This document shows positions 1 through 7,824 of a stretch of 64,000 nucleotides of DNA, piece after piece; within the stretch, counting starts at the first letter, position 1, and the number at the start of each line of letters is the position of its first letter. This DNA comes from Amnibacterium sp. CER49 (lineage in GTDB: Bacteria > Actinomycetota > Actinomycetes > Actinomycetales > Microbacteriaceae). A program made the position numbers and the translations under genes. The stretch is from NCBI RefSeq assembly GCF_029846255.1, contig NZ_JARVWQ010000001.1, forward strand, positions 1,054,001-1,118,000, written 5' to 3'. The notes beneath the pieces are model-generated. The model did no database searches, had not been told where the DNA came from, and saw only the letters and a list, made by a program, of their open reading frames with translations.

Positions 1-126
1 GCGCAGCTCGGCGATGACCTGGCGGAGGAAGAGCGCGATGCGGGCGAACGGGCCGCGGCGCGCCTGTCGCTCGAGCTTCGCGACGGCGACGTCCTCGCCG
101 GGCGTGTCGAGCAGTCTGCGCGCCAC
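1..126 (-). CDS. secE: Preprotein translocase subunit SecE (5' part only)
   Basis: SecE is the small membrane subunit of the SecYEG protein export channel. Only the first 42 codons are in the window; the gene runs off the left edge before the membrane helix. The translation begins at GTG and contains FARIALFLRQVIAELR, the amphipathic segment typical of SecE just before its conserved KxxxP region. GTG at 126 was chosen because an AAGGA Shine-Dalgarno sequence lies about 7 bases upstream and the frame stays open to the edge. The gene follows tRNA-Trp on the same strand, the usual actinobacterial tRNA-Trp/secE/nusG arrangement, so nusG is expected just outside the window. Confidence 0.85.
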   Translation of the reverse strand, partial: MARRLLDTPGEDVAVAKLERQARRGPFARIALFLRQVIAELR

Positions 127-156
127 CTCAGGTCCTTCCCTCGTTCGCGTTCCTCG

Positions 157-229
157 CAGGGCGGACAGGACTCGAACCTGCAACCTGCGGTTTTGGAGAC
201 CGCTGCTCTACCAATTGAGCCACCGCCCT
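157..229 (-). tRNA. tRNA-Trp (anticodon CCA)
   Basis: The reverse strand folds as a 73-base cloverleaf. The acceptor arm begins AGGGCGG and pairs with CCGCCCT, the D arm is GGCTCAATTGGTAGAGC, the anticodon loop CTCCAAA carries CCA, and the T loop is GGTTCGAGTCC. The CCA tail is not encoded. It lies 31 bases upstream of secE on the same strand. Confidence 0.97.
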
Positions 230-411
230 AGGGCCGCCGGAGACCGCTGGTCCTCCGGACGCACCCGCAGCACCACGCGGAAGGCGGATGCGGCCGGGCA
301 CGCCGAAGCGAGCGCTCGGCTCCGACTGAGCCCCGAGTGTAGCGCAGGCACCCGCGCGCCCCGCGGAGGGGGCGCCACCCCGCAGCGGGAGCCGTTCCGG
401 ACCGCCGCCAC

Positions 412-439
412 GTCTCGGAGGCGTTCACGCATCCGAGAC
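412..439 (-). terminator. Hairpin downstream of the SDR gene
   Basis: The inverted repeat GTCTCGGA / TCCGAGAC has a 12-base loop and lies 8 bases beyond the stop of the minus-strand SDR gene. There is no clear T run, so it is a weak candidate. The rest of 230-446 shows no gene; it must hold the tRNA-Trp/secE promoter. Confidence 0.4.
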
Positions 440-446
440 CGGCGAC

Positions 447-1214
447 TCACAGCCCCACGGAGCCCTGCATGATGCCCCCGTCGACGACGACGGTGGTCGA
501 CGTCATGTACGACGCCTTGCCCGACGCGAGGAAGACGACGACGTCGGCGATGTCGGACGGCTCGGCGACGCGGTGCAGCGGGATCGCGTCGGTGAGCTTG
601 CCGAGCAGCTCCGTGTTGCTCGTCGTCGAGGCGTTGATCGGGGTGTCGACGGCGCCCGGCGCGATGTTGACCATGCGGATGCCGTGCGGGCCGAGCTCGA
701 CACCCGCCGTGCGGGCCAGCATGCGCATGCCGCCCTTCGAGACGCAGTAGGCGATGTTGCCGGGCATCGGCCAGTCCTCGTGCACCGACGAGATGTTCAG
801 GATGAGGCCCGGCGTCCTCTGGGCGATGAACTGCTTCGCGGCCGCCTGCGACGCGAAGAACGCGCTCTTCATGTTGACGGCCATGACCTTGTCGTAGTCG
901 TCCTCGGTGCTGTCGAGCAGCGACTGCCGCGTCTCGATCCCCGCGTTGTTCACGAGCACGTCGAGACGCCCGTAGGTGTCGACGGCCGTCTGCATCATCC
1001 GGTGCAGGTCGTCGGGCTTCGAGATGTCGGCCTCGACGCCCGTCGCCTCGCCGCCGGCGCCCTTGATCTCGTTCACGAGCTGCTCCGTGGCGTCCTCGTG
1101 GGCGACGTAGTCGATGACGACCTTCGCCCCCTCGGCCGCGGCGGCCTTGCAGATGGCGGCACCGATCCCGCTGTTGCCGCCGGTGACGACGATGACCTTG
1201 TCCGAAAGCAGCAC
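447..1214 (-). CDS. SDR family oxidoreductase (glucose-1-dehydrogenase / FabG-like)
   Basis: NAD(P)-dependent classical short-chain dehydrogenase of 255 residues. It shows the Rossmann motif TGGNSGIG near residues 8-15, NNAG near residue 90, the catalytic YCVSK (Tyr-x3-Lys) near residue 158, and a C-terminal SYMTSTTVVVDGG typical of the family. It should reduce or oxidise a carbonyl or alcohol in the cytoplasm; the sequence does not reveal the substrate, though sugar dehydrogenases are close relatives. The start is GTG at 1214 with AGGGGAG about 6 bases upstream; the longer open frame upstream is antisense to other genes. It is divergent from the aminotransferase gene. Family certain, substrate unknown. 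Confidence 0.9.
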   Translation of the reverse strand: MLLSDKVIVVTGGNSGIGAAICKAAAAEGAKVVIDYVAHEDATEQLVNEIKGAGGEATGVEADISKPDDLHRMMQTAVDTYGRLDVLVNNAGIETRQSLLDSTEDDYDKVMAVNMKSAFFASQAAAKQFIAQRTPGLILNISSVHEDWPMPGNIAYCVSKGGMRMLARTAGVELGPHGIRMVNIAPGAVDTPINASTTSNTELLGKLTDAIPLHRVAEPSDIADVVVFLASGKASYMTSTTVVVDGGIMQGSVGL

Positions 1215-1338
1215 TGCGCTCCCCTTCCTGCCCGACTGTTCACGTGATGCAACGCTTCGCATCGTGACCTCGCCCGCTGTGCCTCCGCCGCGCGGATGCT
1301 GAGCGCCGCGGCCTCTGGGGTCACCGGGTCGCGCTCGG

Positions 1339-1344
1339 TAGGCT
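1339..1344 (+). promoter_or_regulatory. -10 element of a likely leaderless aminotransferase transcript
   Basis: TAGGCT ends 8 bases before the GTG at 1353. No Shine-Dalgarno sequence is seen, so transcription probably starts at or near the first codon. No convincing -35 hexamer is visible. Confidence 0.4.
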
Positions 1345-1352
1345 CTGAAGCC

Positions 1353-2561
1353 GTGCCTCGCGCTTCCCTCGCCCCGATCTCGCCACGCGTCGCCGGCATC
1401 GCCGAGTCGGCCACCCTCAAGGTCGACGCGAAGGCGAAGGCGCTGAAGGCCGCCGGGCGCCCCGTCGTCTCCTACGCCGCCGGCGAGCCCGACTTCGACA
1501 GCCCCGCCCACGTCGTCGAGGCCGCGGAGCAGGCCGCCCGCGACCCCCGCAACCACCACTACACGGCGGCCGCCGGGCTGCCCGAGCTGCGCGAGGCGAT
1601 CGCGGAGAAGACGCGGCACGACAGCGGCCTCGAGGTGGCACCGAGCGCCGTGATCGTGACGAACGGCGGCAAGCAGGCCGTCTACGAGGCGGTGCAGACG
1701 CTCGTCGGCGAGGGCGACGAGGTGCTGATCCCGTCGCCGTACTGGGTGACGTACCCCGAGGTCGTGAAGCTGGCGGGCGGCGTCCCCGTCGCCGTCTTCG
1801 CCGGCGCCGACCAGGACTACCGCGTCAGCGTGGAGCAGCTCGAGGCCGCCCGCACCCCGCGGACGAAGGCGATCATCTTCGTCTCGCCCTCGAACCCGAC
1901 CGGGTCGGTCTACTCCCCCGACGAGACCCGTGCGATCGGCGAGTGGTCTCTCGAGCACGGCGTCTGGGTGATCAGCGACGAGATCTACCAGAACCTCGTC
2001 TACGACGGCGTGCGGGCGGTCTCGATCGTCGAGGCGGTGCCCGAGCTCGCCGAGCAGACGGTGCTCGTGAACGGCGTCGCGAAGACCTACGCCATGACCG
2101 GCTGGCGGGTCGGCTGGCTCGTCGGACCGGCCGCGGTGGTGAAGGGCGCGGGCGACCTGCAGTCCCACCTGTCGTCGAACGTCTCGAACGTCGCGCAGCG
2201 CGCCGCGATCGCCGCCCTCACCGGGCCGACGGAGCCGATCGAGGCGATGCGGCAGGCGTTCGACCGGCGCCGCAAGGCCATCGTGTCCGGCCTGAACGCG
2301 ATCCCCGGGTTCCGCACGCCCACACCGGAGGGCGCCTTCTACGTCTACCCCGACGTGACCGAGCTGCTCGGTCGCGAGTGGGGCGGCGTGACGCCCGCGA
2401 CGACGCTCGAGCTCGCCGACCTGCTGCTCGACCGCTGCGAGGTCGCCGTGGTCCCCGGTGAGGCCTTCGGGCCGAGCGGCTACCTGCGGTTCAGCTACGC
2501 GCTCGGCGACGACGCGCTCGCCGAGGGCGTCGCCCGGCTCGCGGAGTTCTTCCGCGCCTGA
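1353..2561 (+). CDS. Pyridoxal phosphate-dependent class I aminotransferase (aspartate aminotransferase family)
   Basis: A 402-residue fold-type I transaminase. It has [13 protein letters not shown] near the N-terminus, [10 protein letters not shown] in the middle, the [11 protein letters not shown] segment, and the PLP-binding lysine region [16 protein letters not shown], with the Schiff-base Lys in AKTYAMTG. This pattern fits subgroup Ib aspartate aminotransferases, which exchange amino groups between aspartate and 2-oxoglutarate in the cytoplasm. The start at GTG 1353 places the first conserved residues ([11 protein letters not shown]) at the expected distance and lies just after a -10-like hexamer. 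An earlier ATG at 1296 would add 19 residues unlike the family. A strong terminator follows. Confidence 0.9.
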   Translation: MPRASLAPISPRVAGIAESATLKVDAKAKALKAAGRPVVSYAAGEPDFDSPAHVVEAAEQAARDPRNHHYTAAAGLPELREAIAEKTRHDSGLEVAPSAVIVTNGGKQAVYEAVQTLVGEGDEVLIPSPYWVTYPEVVKLAGGVPVAVFAGADQDYRVSVEQLEAARTPRTKAIIFVSPSNPTGSVYSPDETRAIGEWSLEHGVWVISDEIYQNLVYDGVRAVSIVEAVPELAEQTVLVNGVAKTYAMTGWRVGWLVGPAAVVKGAGDLQSHLSSNVSNVAQRAAIAALTGPTEPIEAMRQAFDRRRKAIVSGLNAIPGFRTPTPEGAFYVYPDVTELLGREWGGVTPATTLELADLLLDRCEVAVVPGEAFGPSGYLRFSYALGDDALAEGVARLAEFFRA

Positions 2562-2581
2562 TCGGGGCCGTTCCGCGGTCG

Positions 2582-2625
2582 ACCCGCGCGTGCTCATGCA
2601 TCCGACGGCATGAGCACGCGCGGGT
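2582..2625. terminator. Bidirectional terminator between convergent genes
   Basis: A perfect 18-bp inverted repeat (ACCCGCGCGTGCTCATGC and its complement) with an 8-base loop sits between the aminotransferase gene and the convergent membrane protein gene. Its position and length support a shared terminator. Confidence 0.85.
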
Positions 2626-2629
2626 GGGG

Positions 2630-3187
2630 TCAGTGGCCCCGGATCGCCTCGAAGGCCTTGTTGAAGAAGCCGGAGACCGGCCGCTGCTGCTCGCCCTGCT
2701 GGGCCGCGAGCACCACGAGCACACCCGTGAGCAGCGGAAGGGTCCACTGCAGCACCTTCTGCTGGCGCTGCGCCGACGCGAGGGCGGGCGACGAGGTGAC
2801 GCCCGGCTCGGTGACGCCCTCGGCGCCCTCGTCCGCGTGCTTCGCGATCCGTGTGCCGAGGAAGCCGGAGTACACCGACGCGGCGCCGGCGACGACCGTC
2901 AGGCCGAGCTTGACGACGGTGTTCGTGCGGGCCTCGCCCTGCACGGCGAGGCGGCCCTTGTTGCCGAGGATGAGGCCGAGCCCGCCGATGCCGTGGGCGG
3001 CGAGCGCGAGGCCCTGCACCGGGGTCCACCTGCCCCAGCCGATGGACGAGAGGCGGAGCCGCTCGGTCGGGTCCTTCGCCTTGGCGGTCGCGCCGTTCAG
3101 GCCCACCGCACCCATGAGGGTGCCACCGAACCAGGCGGCGAGGCCGAGGTCGTGCAGGCTGCGGATCACGGTCTGTCGCTGCGACAT
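2630..3187 (-). CDS. Small membrane protein of unknown function
   Basis: A 185-residue protein with about three hydrophobic segments: LAAWFGGTLMGAVGLNGA near residues 16-33, GLALAAHGIGGLGLI near 60-74, and VLQWTLPLLTGVLVVLAAQ near the C-terminus. Another weakly hydrophobic stretch (KLGLTVVAGAASVYSGFLG) lies between. This suggests a cytoplasmic-membrane protein with a short polar C-terminal tail. No catalytic motif is recognised. The ATG at 3187 is preceded by AAAGGAG at good spacing. It converges on the aminotransferase gene. The hydrophobic layout is clear; the function is not. Confidence 0.75.
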   Translation of the reverse strand: MSQRQTVIRSLHDLGLAAWFGGTLMGAVGLNGATAKAKDPTERLRLSSIGWGRWTPVQGLALAAHGIGGLGLILGNKGRLAVQGEARTNTVVKLGLTVVAGAASVYSGFLGTRIAKHADEGAEGVTEPGVTSSPALASAQRQQKVLQWTLPLLTGVLVVLAAQQGEQQRPVSGFFNKAFEAIRGH

Positions 3188-3427
3188 CGGGATCTCCTTT
3201 CGGTTGCCGAGACCCCAGTGTCGGCGCGGGCGGCTGGGAGGTCAGGGGCTTTCGGACCCCCGCCGCGGGGTCCAGGGCGGACTGCCAGCGCATCTCGAGC
3301 GGAGGCGGAAGGACGGCGTCCGCGTGTCACGACGAGGTCACGACGTGCCTCGCCGGGATACTGCTGCCACCCCTTCCGGGGCCACCGGCCGAGCGCCGGC
3401 GGAATCACGACGAGTGCTGGAGGCCGC

Positions 3428-3652
3428 ATGTTCGACGACGAGCTCGGCGACCTCGGCGGCCCCACCTGCCTCTGCTGCGGCGGCGCGCTGCGGGTCGCGA
3501 ACGGGGCCGGATGGACTGTGCGCTCCTGCACCGCCTGCGGCCTCGAGACGGTGAGCGAGACCGGCGCGCTGACCGGGCGGATCGCGCGGGCGCTGCTGCC
3601 GCGCCGCTCGAACGCGCCGAGCCGGGACCGCAGCCACCTGCGGATCGCCTAG
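3428..3652 (+). CDS. Small zinc-ribbon-like protein
   Basis: A 74-residue protein starting at ATG 3428 with GGAGG five bases upstream. It contains PTCLCCGG near residues 13-20 and SCTACG near residues 33-38, two CxxC pairs that could bind one zinc ion as a ribbon, followed by a basic tail rich in Arg. Basic tails with zinc ribbons are common in small nucleic-acid- or ribosome-associated proteins, but nothing here identifies a partner. It is convergent with the CsbD gene across a strong hairpin. The open frame upstream of this ATG is not convincing coding sequence. Confidence 0.7.
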   Translation: MFDDELGDLGGPTCLCCGGALRVANGAGWTVRSCTACGLETVSETGALTGRIARALLPRRSNAPSRDRSHLRIA

Positions 3653-3668
3653 CGGCGCGCAGGAAAGA

Positions 3669-3699
3669 AGGAGCGGCGCCGCGGGGTGGCGCCGCTCCT
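3669..3699. terminator. Bidirectional terminator
   Basis: The 12-bp perfect inverted repeat AGGAGCGGCGCC / GGCGCCGCTCCT with a 7-base loop lies between the convergent zinc-ribbon and CsbD-like genes. Confidence 0.8.
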
Positions 3700-3713
3700 C
3701 CTGTTCCAGCGGA

Positions 3714-3884
3714 TCAGCGGAACGCGTCCTTGACGTTCTCGCCGGCCTGCTTGAGCGAGCCCTTGGTCTCGTGGGCCTGACCCTCGGCGACCTTCTCGTC
3801 GTCGCCGGTTGCGCGCCCGAAGGCCTTCTCGGCCTTGCCGCCGAGCTTCTCGGTTGCGTTGGAGATCTTGTCGTCTGCAGCCAT
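3714..3884 (-). CDS. CsbD family stress-response protein
   Basis: A 56-residue hydrophilic, lysine- and glutamate-rich protein starting MAADDKISNATEKLGGKAEK. It has the repeated G-K-x-E-x-x-x-G pattern of the CsbD family and a C-terminal SLKQAGENVKDAFR. CsbD proteins are abundant general-stress proteins of unknown biochemical role, probably cytoplasmic and partly disordered. The ATG at 3884 is preceded by AAAGGAAGGAGC. It was found by reading this frame directly, because overlapping antisense frames mask it. It stands alone between the convergent zinc-ribbon gene and murB. Confidence 0.88.
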   Translation of the reverse strand: MAADDKISNATEKLGGKAEKAFGRATGDDEKVAEGQAHETKGSLKQAGENVKDAFR

Positions 3885-3968
3885 GTGGTCGGCTCCTTCC
3901 TTTCGAAGAGAGTCCCACCGGCGCTTGGGGAACGCCTGAAGAATCTCGAAAGGTTGCTGAAGAGCGGA

Positions 3969-5174
3969 TCAGAGCGTGGCGCCGATGATCGACGGCTCGG
4001 CCTGCAGCAGCACGCCGAACTCGATCTGCACGAGGTTGCGGATGTAGCGCGCGAGCTCGAGCACCTGCTCGGCACCCGCGCCGCCGCCGTTCACGATGGC
4101 GAGCGTGTGCTTCGACGAGATGTGTGCGCTCGAGCCGGGCAGGGAGAAACCCCGGCGGATGCCGGCGTGCTCGATCAGCCAGGCGGCCGACAGCTTCACG
4201 CGCGGCTCGGCATGGCGGGACGGTCGCTGCGGCAGGTCCTCGCCGAGCGGCACGACGACGTCCGGCTCGTCCGCGGTCGTCGGCCAGCGCGGTGCGGACG
4301 CCGGCAGCGTGCGCGCGAACGACTCGCTCACGATCGGGTTCGTGAAGAACGACCCGACGCTCACCGAGTCGGGATCCTGCGGGTCGACGACCATGCCCTT
4401 GCGCCGGCGGAGCTCGAGCACCGCGTCGCGGAGCGCCTGTACGGGCACCCGGGTGCCGAGCGGCACACCGAGGGCGTCGGCGAGCTGCGCGTAGGCGATC
4501 GGGGCCGAGAGCGCCGGTTTGCCCGGCTCGGCGGCGTGCAGCAGCAGCTCGATCGAGAGCACGACGCCCTCGCGGCCCTGCTTGAAGACGCTGGTGCGGT
4601 ACCCGAGCTGCAGCTCGGAGGCCGGGATCCGGCTCACCTCGAAGGTGGCGCGGTCGAGGAACTCGACGGCGACGAGGGTGGCGGCGAGCTCCTGCCCGTA
4701 GGCGCCGATGTTCTGGATCGGCGCGGCCCCGCAGGAGCCGGGAACGCCGGAGAGGGCCTCGATGCCGCTCCAGCCCTGCTCGACCGTGTAAGCGGTGAAG
4801 GCATCCCAGTCCTCGCCGGCCTCGACCCGCACCCGGACGGGGACGCGCTGCTGCGGGGGCCGCAGCGAGCGGGAGAGCGACCGCAGCCGGTCCTCGTCGC
4901 TCGCGGGCACCGCCGGCACCGCGGACTGGGCCGTCTGCGGCAGCCGCTCGACGCCCTTCGTGGCGACGCGGAGCACGGTGCCGTCGAAGCCCTCGTCGGC
5001 GAAGACCACGTTCGACCCGCCGCCGAGGACGAACAGCTCCTCCCCCGTCGACCACGCCGTCCGGGCGGCCTCGATCAGCTCGTCCCGCGTCGTCGCGGTG
5101 ACGACCTCGCGCGCCGGGCCCCCGACGTGCAGCGTGGTGAGCTCGGCGAGCGGCACCGCGGACGTCATCGGCAT
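3969..5174 (-). CDS. murB: UDP-N-acetylmuramate dehydrogenase (UDP-N-acetylenolpyruvoylglucosamine reductase)
   Basis: MurB reduces UDP-GlcNAc-enolpyruvate to UDP-MurNAc with NADPH and FAD, the second committed step of peptidoglycan precursor synthesis in the cytoplasm. The 401-residue product has TTLHVGGPAREVV, the FAD-binding LGGGSNVVFADEGF, GVPGSCGAAPIQNIGAYGQE, the YRTSVFK region, the catalytic-serine segment VGSFFTNP and the C-terminal SKHTLAIVNGGGA. It is longer than many MurB proteins because of an arginine-rich insert near residues 82-112. The start at 5174 overlaps the stop of the upstream MaoC gene (TGATG), implying translational coupling. A second ATG two codons later is a minor alternative. 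Confidence 0.95.
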   Translation of the reverse strand: MPMTSAVPLAELTTLHVGGPAREVVTATTRDELIEAARTAWSTGEELFVLGGGSNVVFADEGFDGTVLRVATKGVERLPQTAQSAVPAVPASDEDRLRSLSRSLRPPQQRVPVRVRVEAGEDWDAFTAYTVEQGWSGIEALSGVPGSCGAAPIQNIGAYGQELAATLVAVEFLDRATFEVSRIPASELQLGYRTSVFKQGREGVVLSIELLLHAAEPGKPALSAPIAYAQLADALGVPLGTRVPVQALRDAVLELRRRKGMVVDPQDPDSVSVGSFFTNPIVSESFARTLPASAPRWPTTADEPDVVVPLGEDLPQRPSRHAEPRVKLSAAWLIEHAGIRRGFSLPGSSAHISSKHTLAIVNGGGAGAEQVLELARYIRNLVQIEFGVLLQAEPSIIGATL

Positions 5175-5590
5175 CAGCGGCTCTCCAGCGCGACGACCAC
5201 CTGGGCGCGTCCGAGCACGGTCGCGTCGTCGACCCGCACGGTGAGATCCACCCGCGCGGTGCCCTGCTCCTCGTCGATCCGGGCGACCTTCGCCTCGACC
5301 TCGAGCACGACCTCCCCCTCGGGGGGCACCGGGACGGGCCGCGTGAAGCGCACCTGGTAGTCGCGGATGCGGGCGCTACCGAAGCGGTTGACGACGGGCT
5401 GCACCGCGAGCCCCATCGTGAGCATGCCGTGGGCGAGCACGCCCGGCAGCCCGACCGACTGCGCGACGTCGTCGCGGTAGTGGATGGGGTTGAAGTCGCC
5501 CGAGGCCCCCGCGTAGCGGACGAGCGCGTCGCGGTCGATCGGGAAGCGGCCGGTCGCGACGACGTCGCCGACGGCGAGCGCGTCGCTCAT
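5174..5590 (-). CDS. MaoC-like hotdog dehydratase (HadB-like)
   Basis: A 138-residue single hotdog domain with the hydratase 2 motif YAGASGDFNPIHYRDDVAQ. The Asp/His pair is near residues 32-37, followed by LPGVLAHGMLTMG. In mycobacteria the HadAB pair dehydrates 3-hydroxyacyl-ACP in fatty-acid elongation; this protein matches the catalytic partner. It overlaps the upstream HadA-like gene by 4 bases (ATGA) and its stop overlaps the murB start, so all three form one translationally coupled operon. The acyl substrate in this organism is inference from the family. Confidence 0.88.
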   Translation of the reverse strand: MSDALAVGDVVATGRFPIDRDALVRYAGASGDFNPIHYRDDVAQSVGLPGVLAHGMLTMGLAVQPVVNRFGSARIRDYQVRFTRPVPVPPEGEVVLEVEAKVARIDEEQGTARVDLTVRVDDATVLGRAQVVVALESR

Positions 5591-6033
5591 GCGTCCCCCC
5601 GCACGACGAGCGTCGAGACCGCCGTGACGACGTGCTCCCCCGCGGCGTCGCGGATGTCGGACTCGGCGGTCACCATCGCGTTGCCACCGAGGGTCTTCAC
5701 CGAGGTGACGGTCATCCGCGCGGTGAGCAGGTCGCCGGCGACGATCGGGCGCGAGTAGGTGAAGCGCTGGTCGCCGTGCACGACGCGGGAGAAGTCGATG
5801 CCGGCGCGCTCGTCGGCGAGCAGCTGGCCGAGCGTGCGGTCCTGCACCACGACGGCGAAGGTCGGCGGCGCGACCACGTCGGCGAAGCCGGCGGCCTCGG
5901 CGGCAGCGGGATCGAGCGCCACCGGATCGGTGGATCCGGTGGCTCGCGCGAACTCGCGCACCTTCTCTCGGCCGACGAGGTACGGCTCGGTCTCGGGGTA
6001 CGCGGTGCCCGCGAGGTCGGCGTTGACGGCCAT
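5587..6033 (-). CDS. MaoC N-terminal-type dehydratase (HadA-like)
   Basis: A 148-residue hotdog protein of the MaoC/FAS1-like dehydratase N-terminal family. It begins MAVNADLAGTAYPETEPYLV and contains VGREKVREFARATGSTDP and PPTFAVVVQ. It is the expected structural partner of the HadB-like protein encoded next. ATG 6033 fits the family N-terminus, and a -10-like TACGAT ends 6 bases before it, suggesting a leaderless transcript. An upstream ATG at 6075 would add 14 residues not typical of the family. Start of the HadA/HadB/murB operon. Confidence 0.85.
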   Translation of the reverse strand: MAVNADLAGTAYPETEPYLVGREKVREFARATGSTDPVALDPAAAEAAGFADVVAPPTFAVVVQDRTLGQLLADERAGIDFSRVVHGDQRFTYSRPIVAGDLLTARMTVTSVKTLGGNAMVTAESDIRDAAGEHVVTAVSTLVVRGDA

Positions 6034-6045
6034 GCCGGAATCGTA
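6034..6045 (-). promoter_or_regulatory. -10 element for the leaderless HadA/HadB/murB operon
   Basis: Read on the minus strand, TACGAT is followed by six bases and then the ATG at 6033. This is the spacing of actinobacterial leaderless promoters, and no ribosome binding site is present. Confidence 0.45.
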
Positions 6046-6138
6046 CTGGGCCCCCTGTTCCCGCCGGTCCGCCATGCGCCCCTATAGAGAGGTACGGCTC
6101 AGAGGGAGCGCTCACCCGGCGCGGCGAAGACTTGCGGC

Positions 6139-7017
6139 ATGGCTACGACCACCACGCTTCCCACCCGGATCCTCGGCTCCCGCACCGTCAGCGCGATCGG
6201 GCTCGGGGCGATGCCCATGTCGATCGAGGGACGCCCCGACGAGGCCCGCTCCATCGCGACCATCCACGCGGCGCTCGACGCGGGCGTCACCCTCATCGAC
6301 ACCGCCGACGCCTACCACCTCCTCGCCGACGAGGTCGGCCACAACGAGGAGCTCATCGCCCGCGCGCTCGACAGCTACGAGGGCGACGCCTCCGGCGTGC
6401 TCGTCGCGACGAAGGGCGGCCACCTGCGCCCCGGCGACGGCTCCTGGACGATCGACGGCACCGCGGAGCACCTCATCGCCGCCGCGGAGGCCTCGCGCGC
6501 ACGCCTCGGCGTCGAGTCGATCGGGCTCTACCAGTTCCATCGGCCCGACCCGCACGTGTCGTACGCCGACTCGATCGGAGCACTGAAGCACCTGCTCGAC
6601 TCGGGCGTCATCGAGATGGCCGGCATCTCGAACGCCGACCCCGACCAGATCCAGGAGGCGAACGAGATCCTCGGCGGCCGGCTCGCGTCGGTGCAGAACC
6701 AGTTCTCGCCCGCCTTCCGCACGTCGATGCGCGAGCTCGAGCTCTGCAGCGACCTCGGCATCGCGTTCCTGCCGTGGAGCCCGCTCGGCGGCATCGGCAA
6801 GGCCGGCGACCTCGGCTCGTCGTTCGTCGCGTTCCAGGAGGTCGCGGACGCGCACGGCGTGAGCCCGCAGCAGGTCTGTCTGGCGTGGGAGCTCGCGCTC
6901 TCCCCCGTGGTGATCCCGATCCCGGGCGCCTCGCGCCCGCAGAGCATCCAGGACTCGGCGCGGGCGGCCGAGCTGCACCTCGACGACGACGAGGTGCAGC
7001 GCCTCAGCCAGGCCTGA
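6139..7017 (+). CDS. Aldo/keto reductase
   Basis: A 292-residue NADPH-dependent oxidoreductase with a TIM barrel. It contains GLGAMPMS, GVTLIDTADAYHLL (the catalytic Asp and Tyr), VATKGGHLRPG (catalytic Lys), the YQFHRPDPHVSY segment in place of the usual LHRxD, and VIPIPGASRPQSIQDS, the NADP-binding loop. It belongs to the YajO/Tas-like side of the superfamily; the substrate cannot be told from sequence. It is divergent from the HadA-like gene, with TATAGA and TACGGCT -10-like hexamers in the gap, and is monocistronic, followed by a strong terminator. Confidence 0.9.
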   Translation: MATTTTLPTRILGSRTVSAIGLGAMPMSIEGRPDEARSIATIHAALDAGVTLIDTADAYHLLADEVGHNEELIARALDSYEGDASGVLVATKGGHLRPGDGSWTIDGTAEHLIAAAEASRARLGVESIGLYQFHRPDPHVSYADSIGALKHLLDSGVIEMAGISNADPDQIQEANEILGGRLASVQNQFSPAFRTSMRELELCSDLGIAFLPWSPLGGIGKAGDLGSSFVAFQEVADAHGVSPQQVCLAWELALSPVVIPIPGASRPQSIQDSARAAELHLDDDEVQRLSQA

Positions 7018-7026
7018 CCCTCGAAG

Positions 7027-7065
7027 GCAGAAGGGGTGGAGCGCGTCACGCTCCACCCCTTCTGC
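7027..7065 (+). terminator. Rho-independent-type hairpin after the aldo/keto reductase
   Basis: A perfect 17-bp stem (GCAGAAGGGGTGGAGCG and its complement) with a 5-base loop starts 10 bases after the stop codon. Confidence 0.85.
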
Positions 7066-7091
7066 TGTGCTCGCCGACCGCCCGGGAACGA

Positions 7092-7128
7092 CGAAGCGCC
7101 CCGCGATCGGGATTCGCGGGGCGCTTCG
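7092..7128 (-). terminator. Terminator of the 27-residue mini-gene
   Basis: The 14-bp inverted repeat CGAAGCGCCCCGCG / CGCGGGGCGCTTCG with a 9-base loop begins 18 bases beyond the stop codon of the small minus-strand gene. This supports the mini-gene being a real transcription unit. Confidence 0.7.
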
Positions 7129-7146
7129 GACCGGACGGTCAGAGGG

Positions 7147-7230
7147 TCACTGGCAGCTGTCGCACTGCAGGAGGTCCATCGGGTCCATCGGCACGGCGTA
7201 GCCGTCGATGCTCTCGGTGTCGAAGTTCAT
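7147..7230 (-). CDS. Putative 27-residue cysteine-containing protein
   Basis: A very short frame with strong gene signals: ATG 7230 preceded by GGGGAGG six bases upstream, stop at 7147, then a 14-bp terminator hairpin. The product is acidic, contains VPMDPMDLLQ with a repeated M-D-P/L pattern, and ends CDSCQ, a C-terminal CxxC pair that could bind metal or form a disulphide. No maturation enzyme or transporter is next to it, so a peptide natural product is not supported. It could be a small regulatory or metal-binding protein. I do not recognise the family. The evidence is the signals, not homology. Confidence 0.55.
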   Translation of the reverse strand: MNFDTESIDGYAVPMDPMDLLQCDSCQ

Positions 7231-7644
7231 GGCGGACCTCCCCTGTCCTCGCGATCACGGTGCCGACCGGCTCGAGTGCCTGTCGGCTTGCGTGTCGCGG
7301 TGCTGTTGCGGTAGTGCGTTCGTTCCGCTCTCGCGGTGTGCAACCACCATATATCCGCCCGTGTTCCGGCGCCAGCCCCTACATGTTGTGTTCTGCTCCT
7401 TCGGGGCGTGTTCCCCGGAACGGCGCGGATCTCGGGCTCGAGACGCATGACCGCTCGGCGTGTCGCGCTGATGCCGGCCCCCTGCGCGGGCCGGAGGAGG
7501 GTGGGCAGGACGGCAGCCCGAGCGCCCCGAGCGGCCCGACGCGAGCGGCGCGGACACACATCCGCAGCGGCCGCCACGACGGCGGGCGGGGCGGCCCGGG
7601 ATGCTACGCTCGTTGCTGCTTCCGGCCCGGACGGGCCGAGCAGC
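7231..7644. other. Intergenic region upstream of the mini-gene and of tRNA-Thr
   Basis: No convincing gene is present. An AT-rich patch at 7347-7356 (CCATATATCC) gives a TATATG -10-like hexamer on the minus strand and may start the mini-gene transcript with a leader of about 110 bases. TACGCT at 7605-7610 is a -10-like element for the tRNAs. Confidence 0.4.
7605..7610 (+). promoter_or_regulatory. -10 element of the tRNA-Thr/tRNA-Met unit
   Basis: TACGCT lies 34 bases before the mature 5' end of tRNA-Thr, a normal distance for a short 5' leader. The -35 is not clear. Confidence 0.4.
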
Positions 7645-7716
7645 GCCCCGATAGCTCAGTGGTAGAGCATCTCCATGGTAAGGAGAAGGTCAAGGGTTCA
7701 ATCCCCTTTCGGGGCT
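7645..7716 (+). tRNA. tRNA-Thr (anticodon GGT)
   Basis: A 72-base cloverleaf. The acceptor GCCCCGA pairs with TCGGGGC, the D arm is AGCTCAGTGGTAGAGC, the anticodon stem TCTCC/GGAGA has loop ATGGTAA (GGT), and the T loop is GGTTCAATCCC. CCA is not encoded. Confidence 0.97.
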
Positions 7717-7750
7717 CGGTCTCCGAGCGTCTCGCACGCCGGATTCCCGC

Positions 7751-7824
7751 GGCGGGGTAGCTCAGGTGGTTAGAGCACACGGCTCATAATCGTGGTGTCG
7801 CGGGTTCAAGTCCCGCCCCCGCTA
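7751..7824 (+). tRNA. tRNA-Met (anticodon CAT), island integration site
   Basis: A 74-base cloverleaf. The acceptor GGCGGGG pairs with CCCCGCT (first pair is G-T), the D arm is GCTCAGGTGGTTAGAGC, the anticodon loop CTCATAA carries CAT, and the T loop is GGGTTCAAGTCCC. It is elongator-like, because the acceptor starts with a pair rather than the initiator mismatch. Its 3' half from 7788 is duplicated exactly at 15258, so the acceptor half now present was supplied by the element that integrated here. Confidence 0.95.

Noticed and set aside
447..3293. 948-codon minus-strand frame extending far upstream of the SDR gene
   Set aside because: The extension is antisense to the aminotransferase and in another frame of the membrane protein gene. 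The SDR domain has its own GTG and ribosome binding site at 1214.
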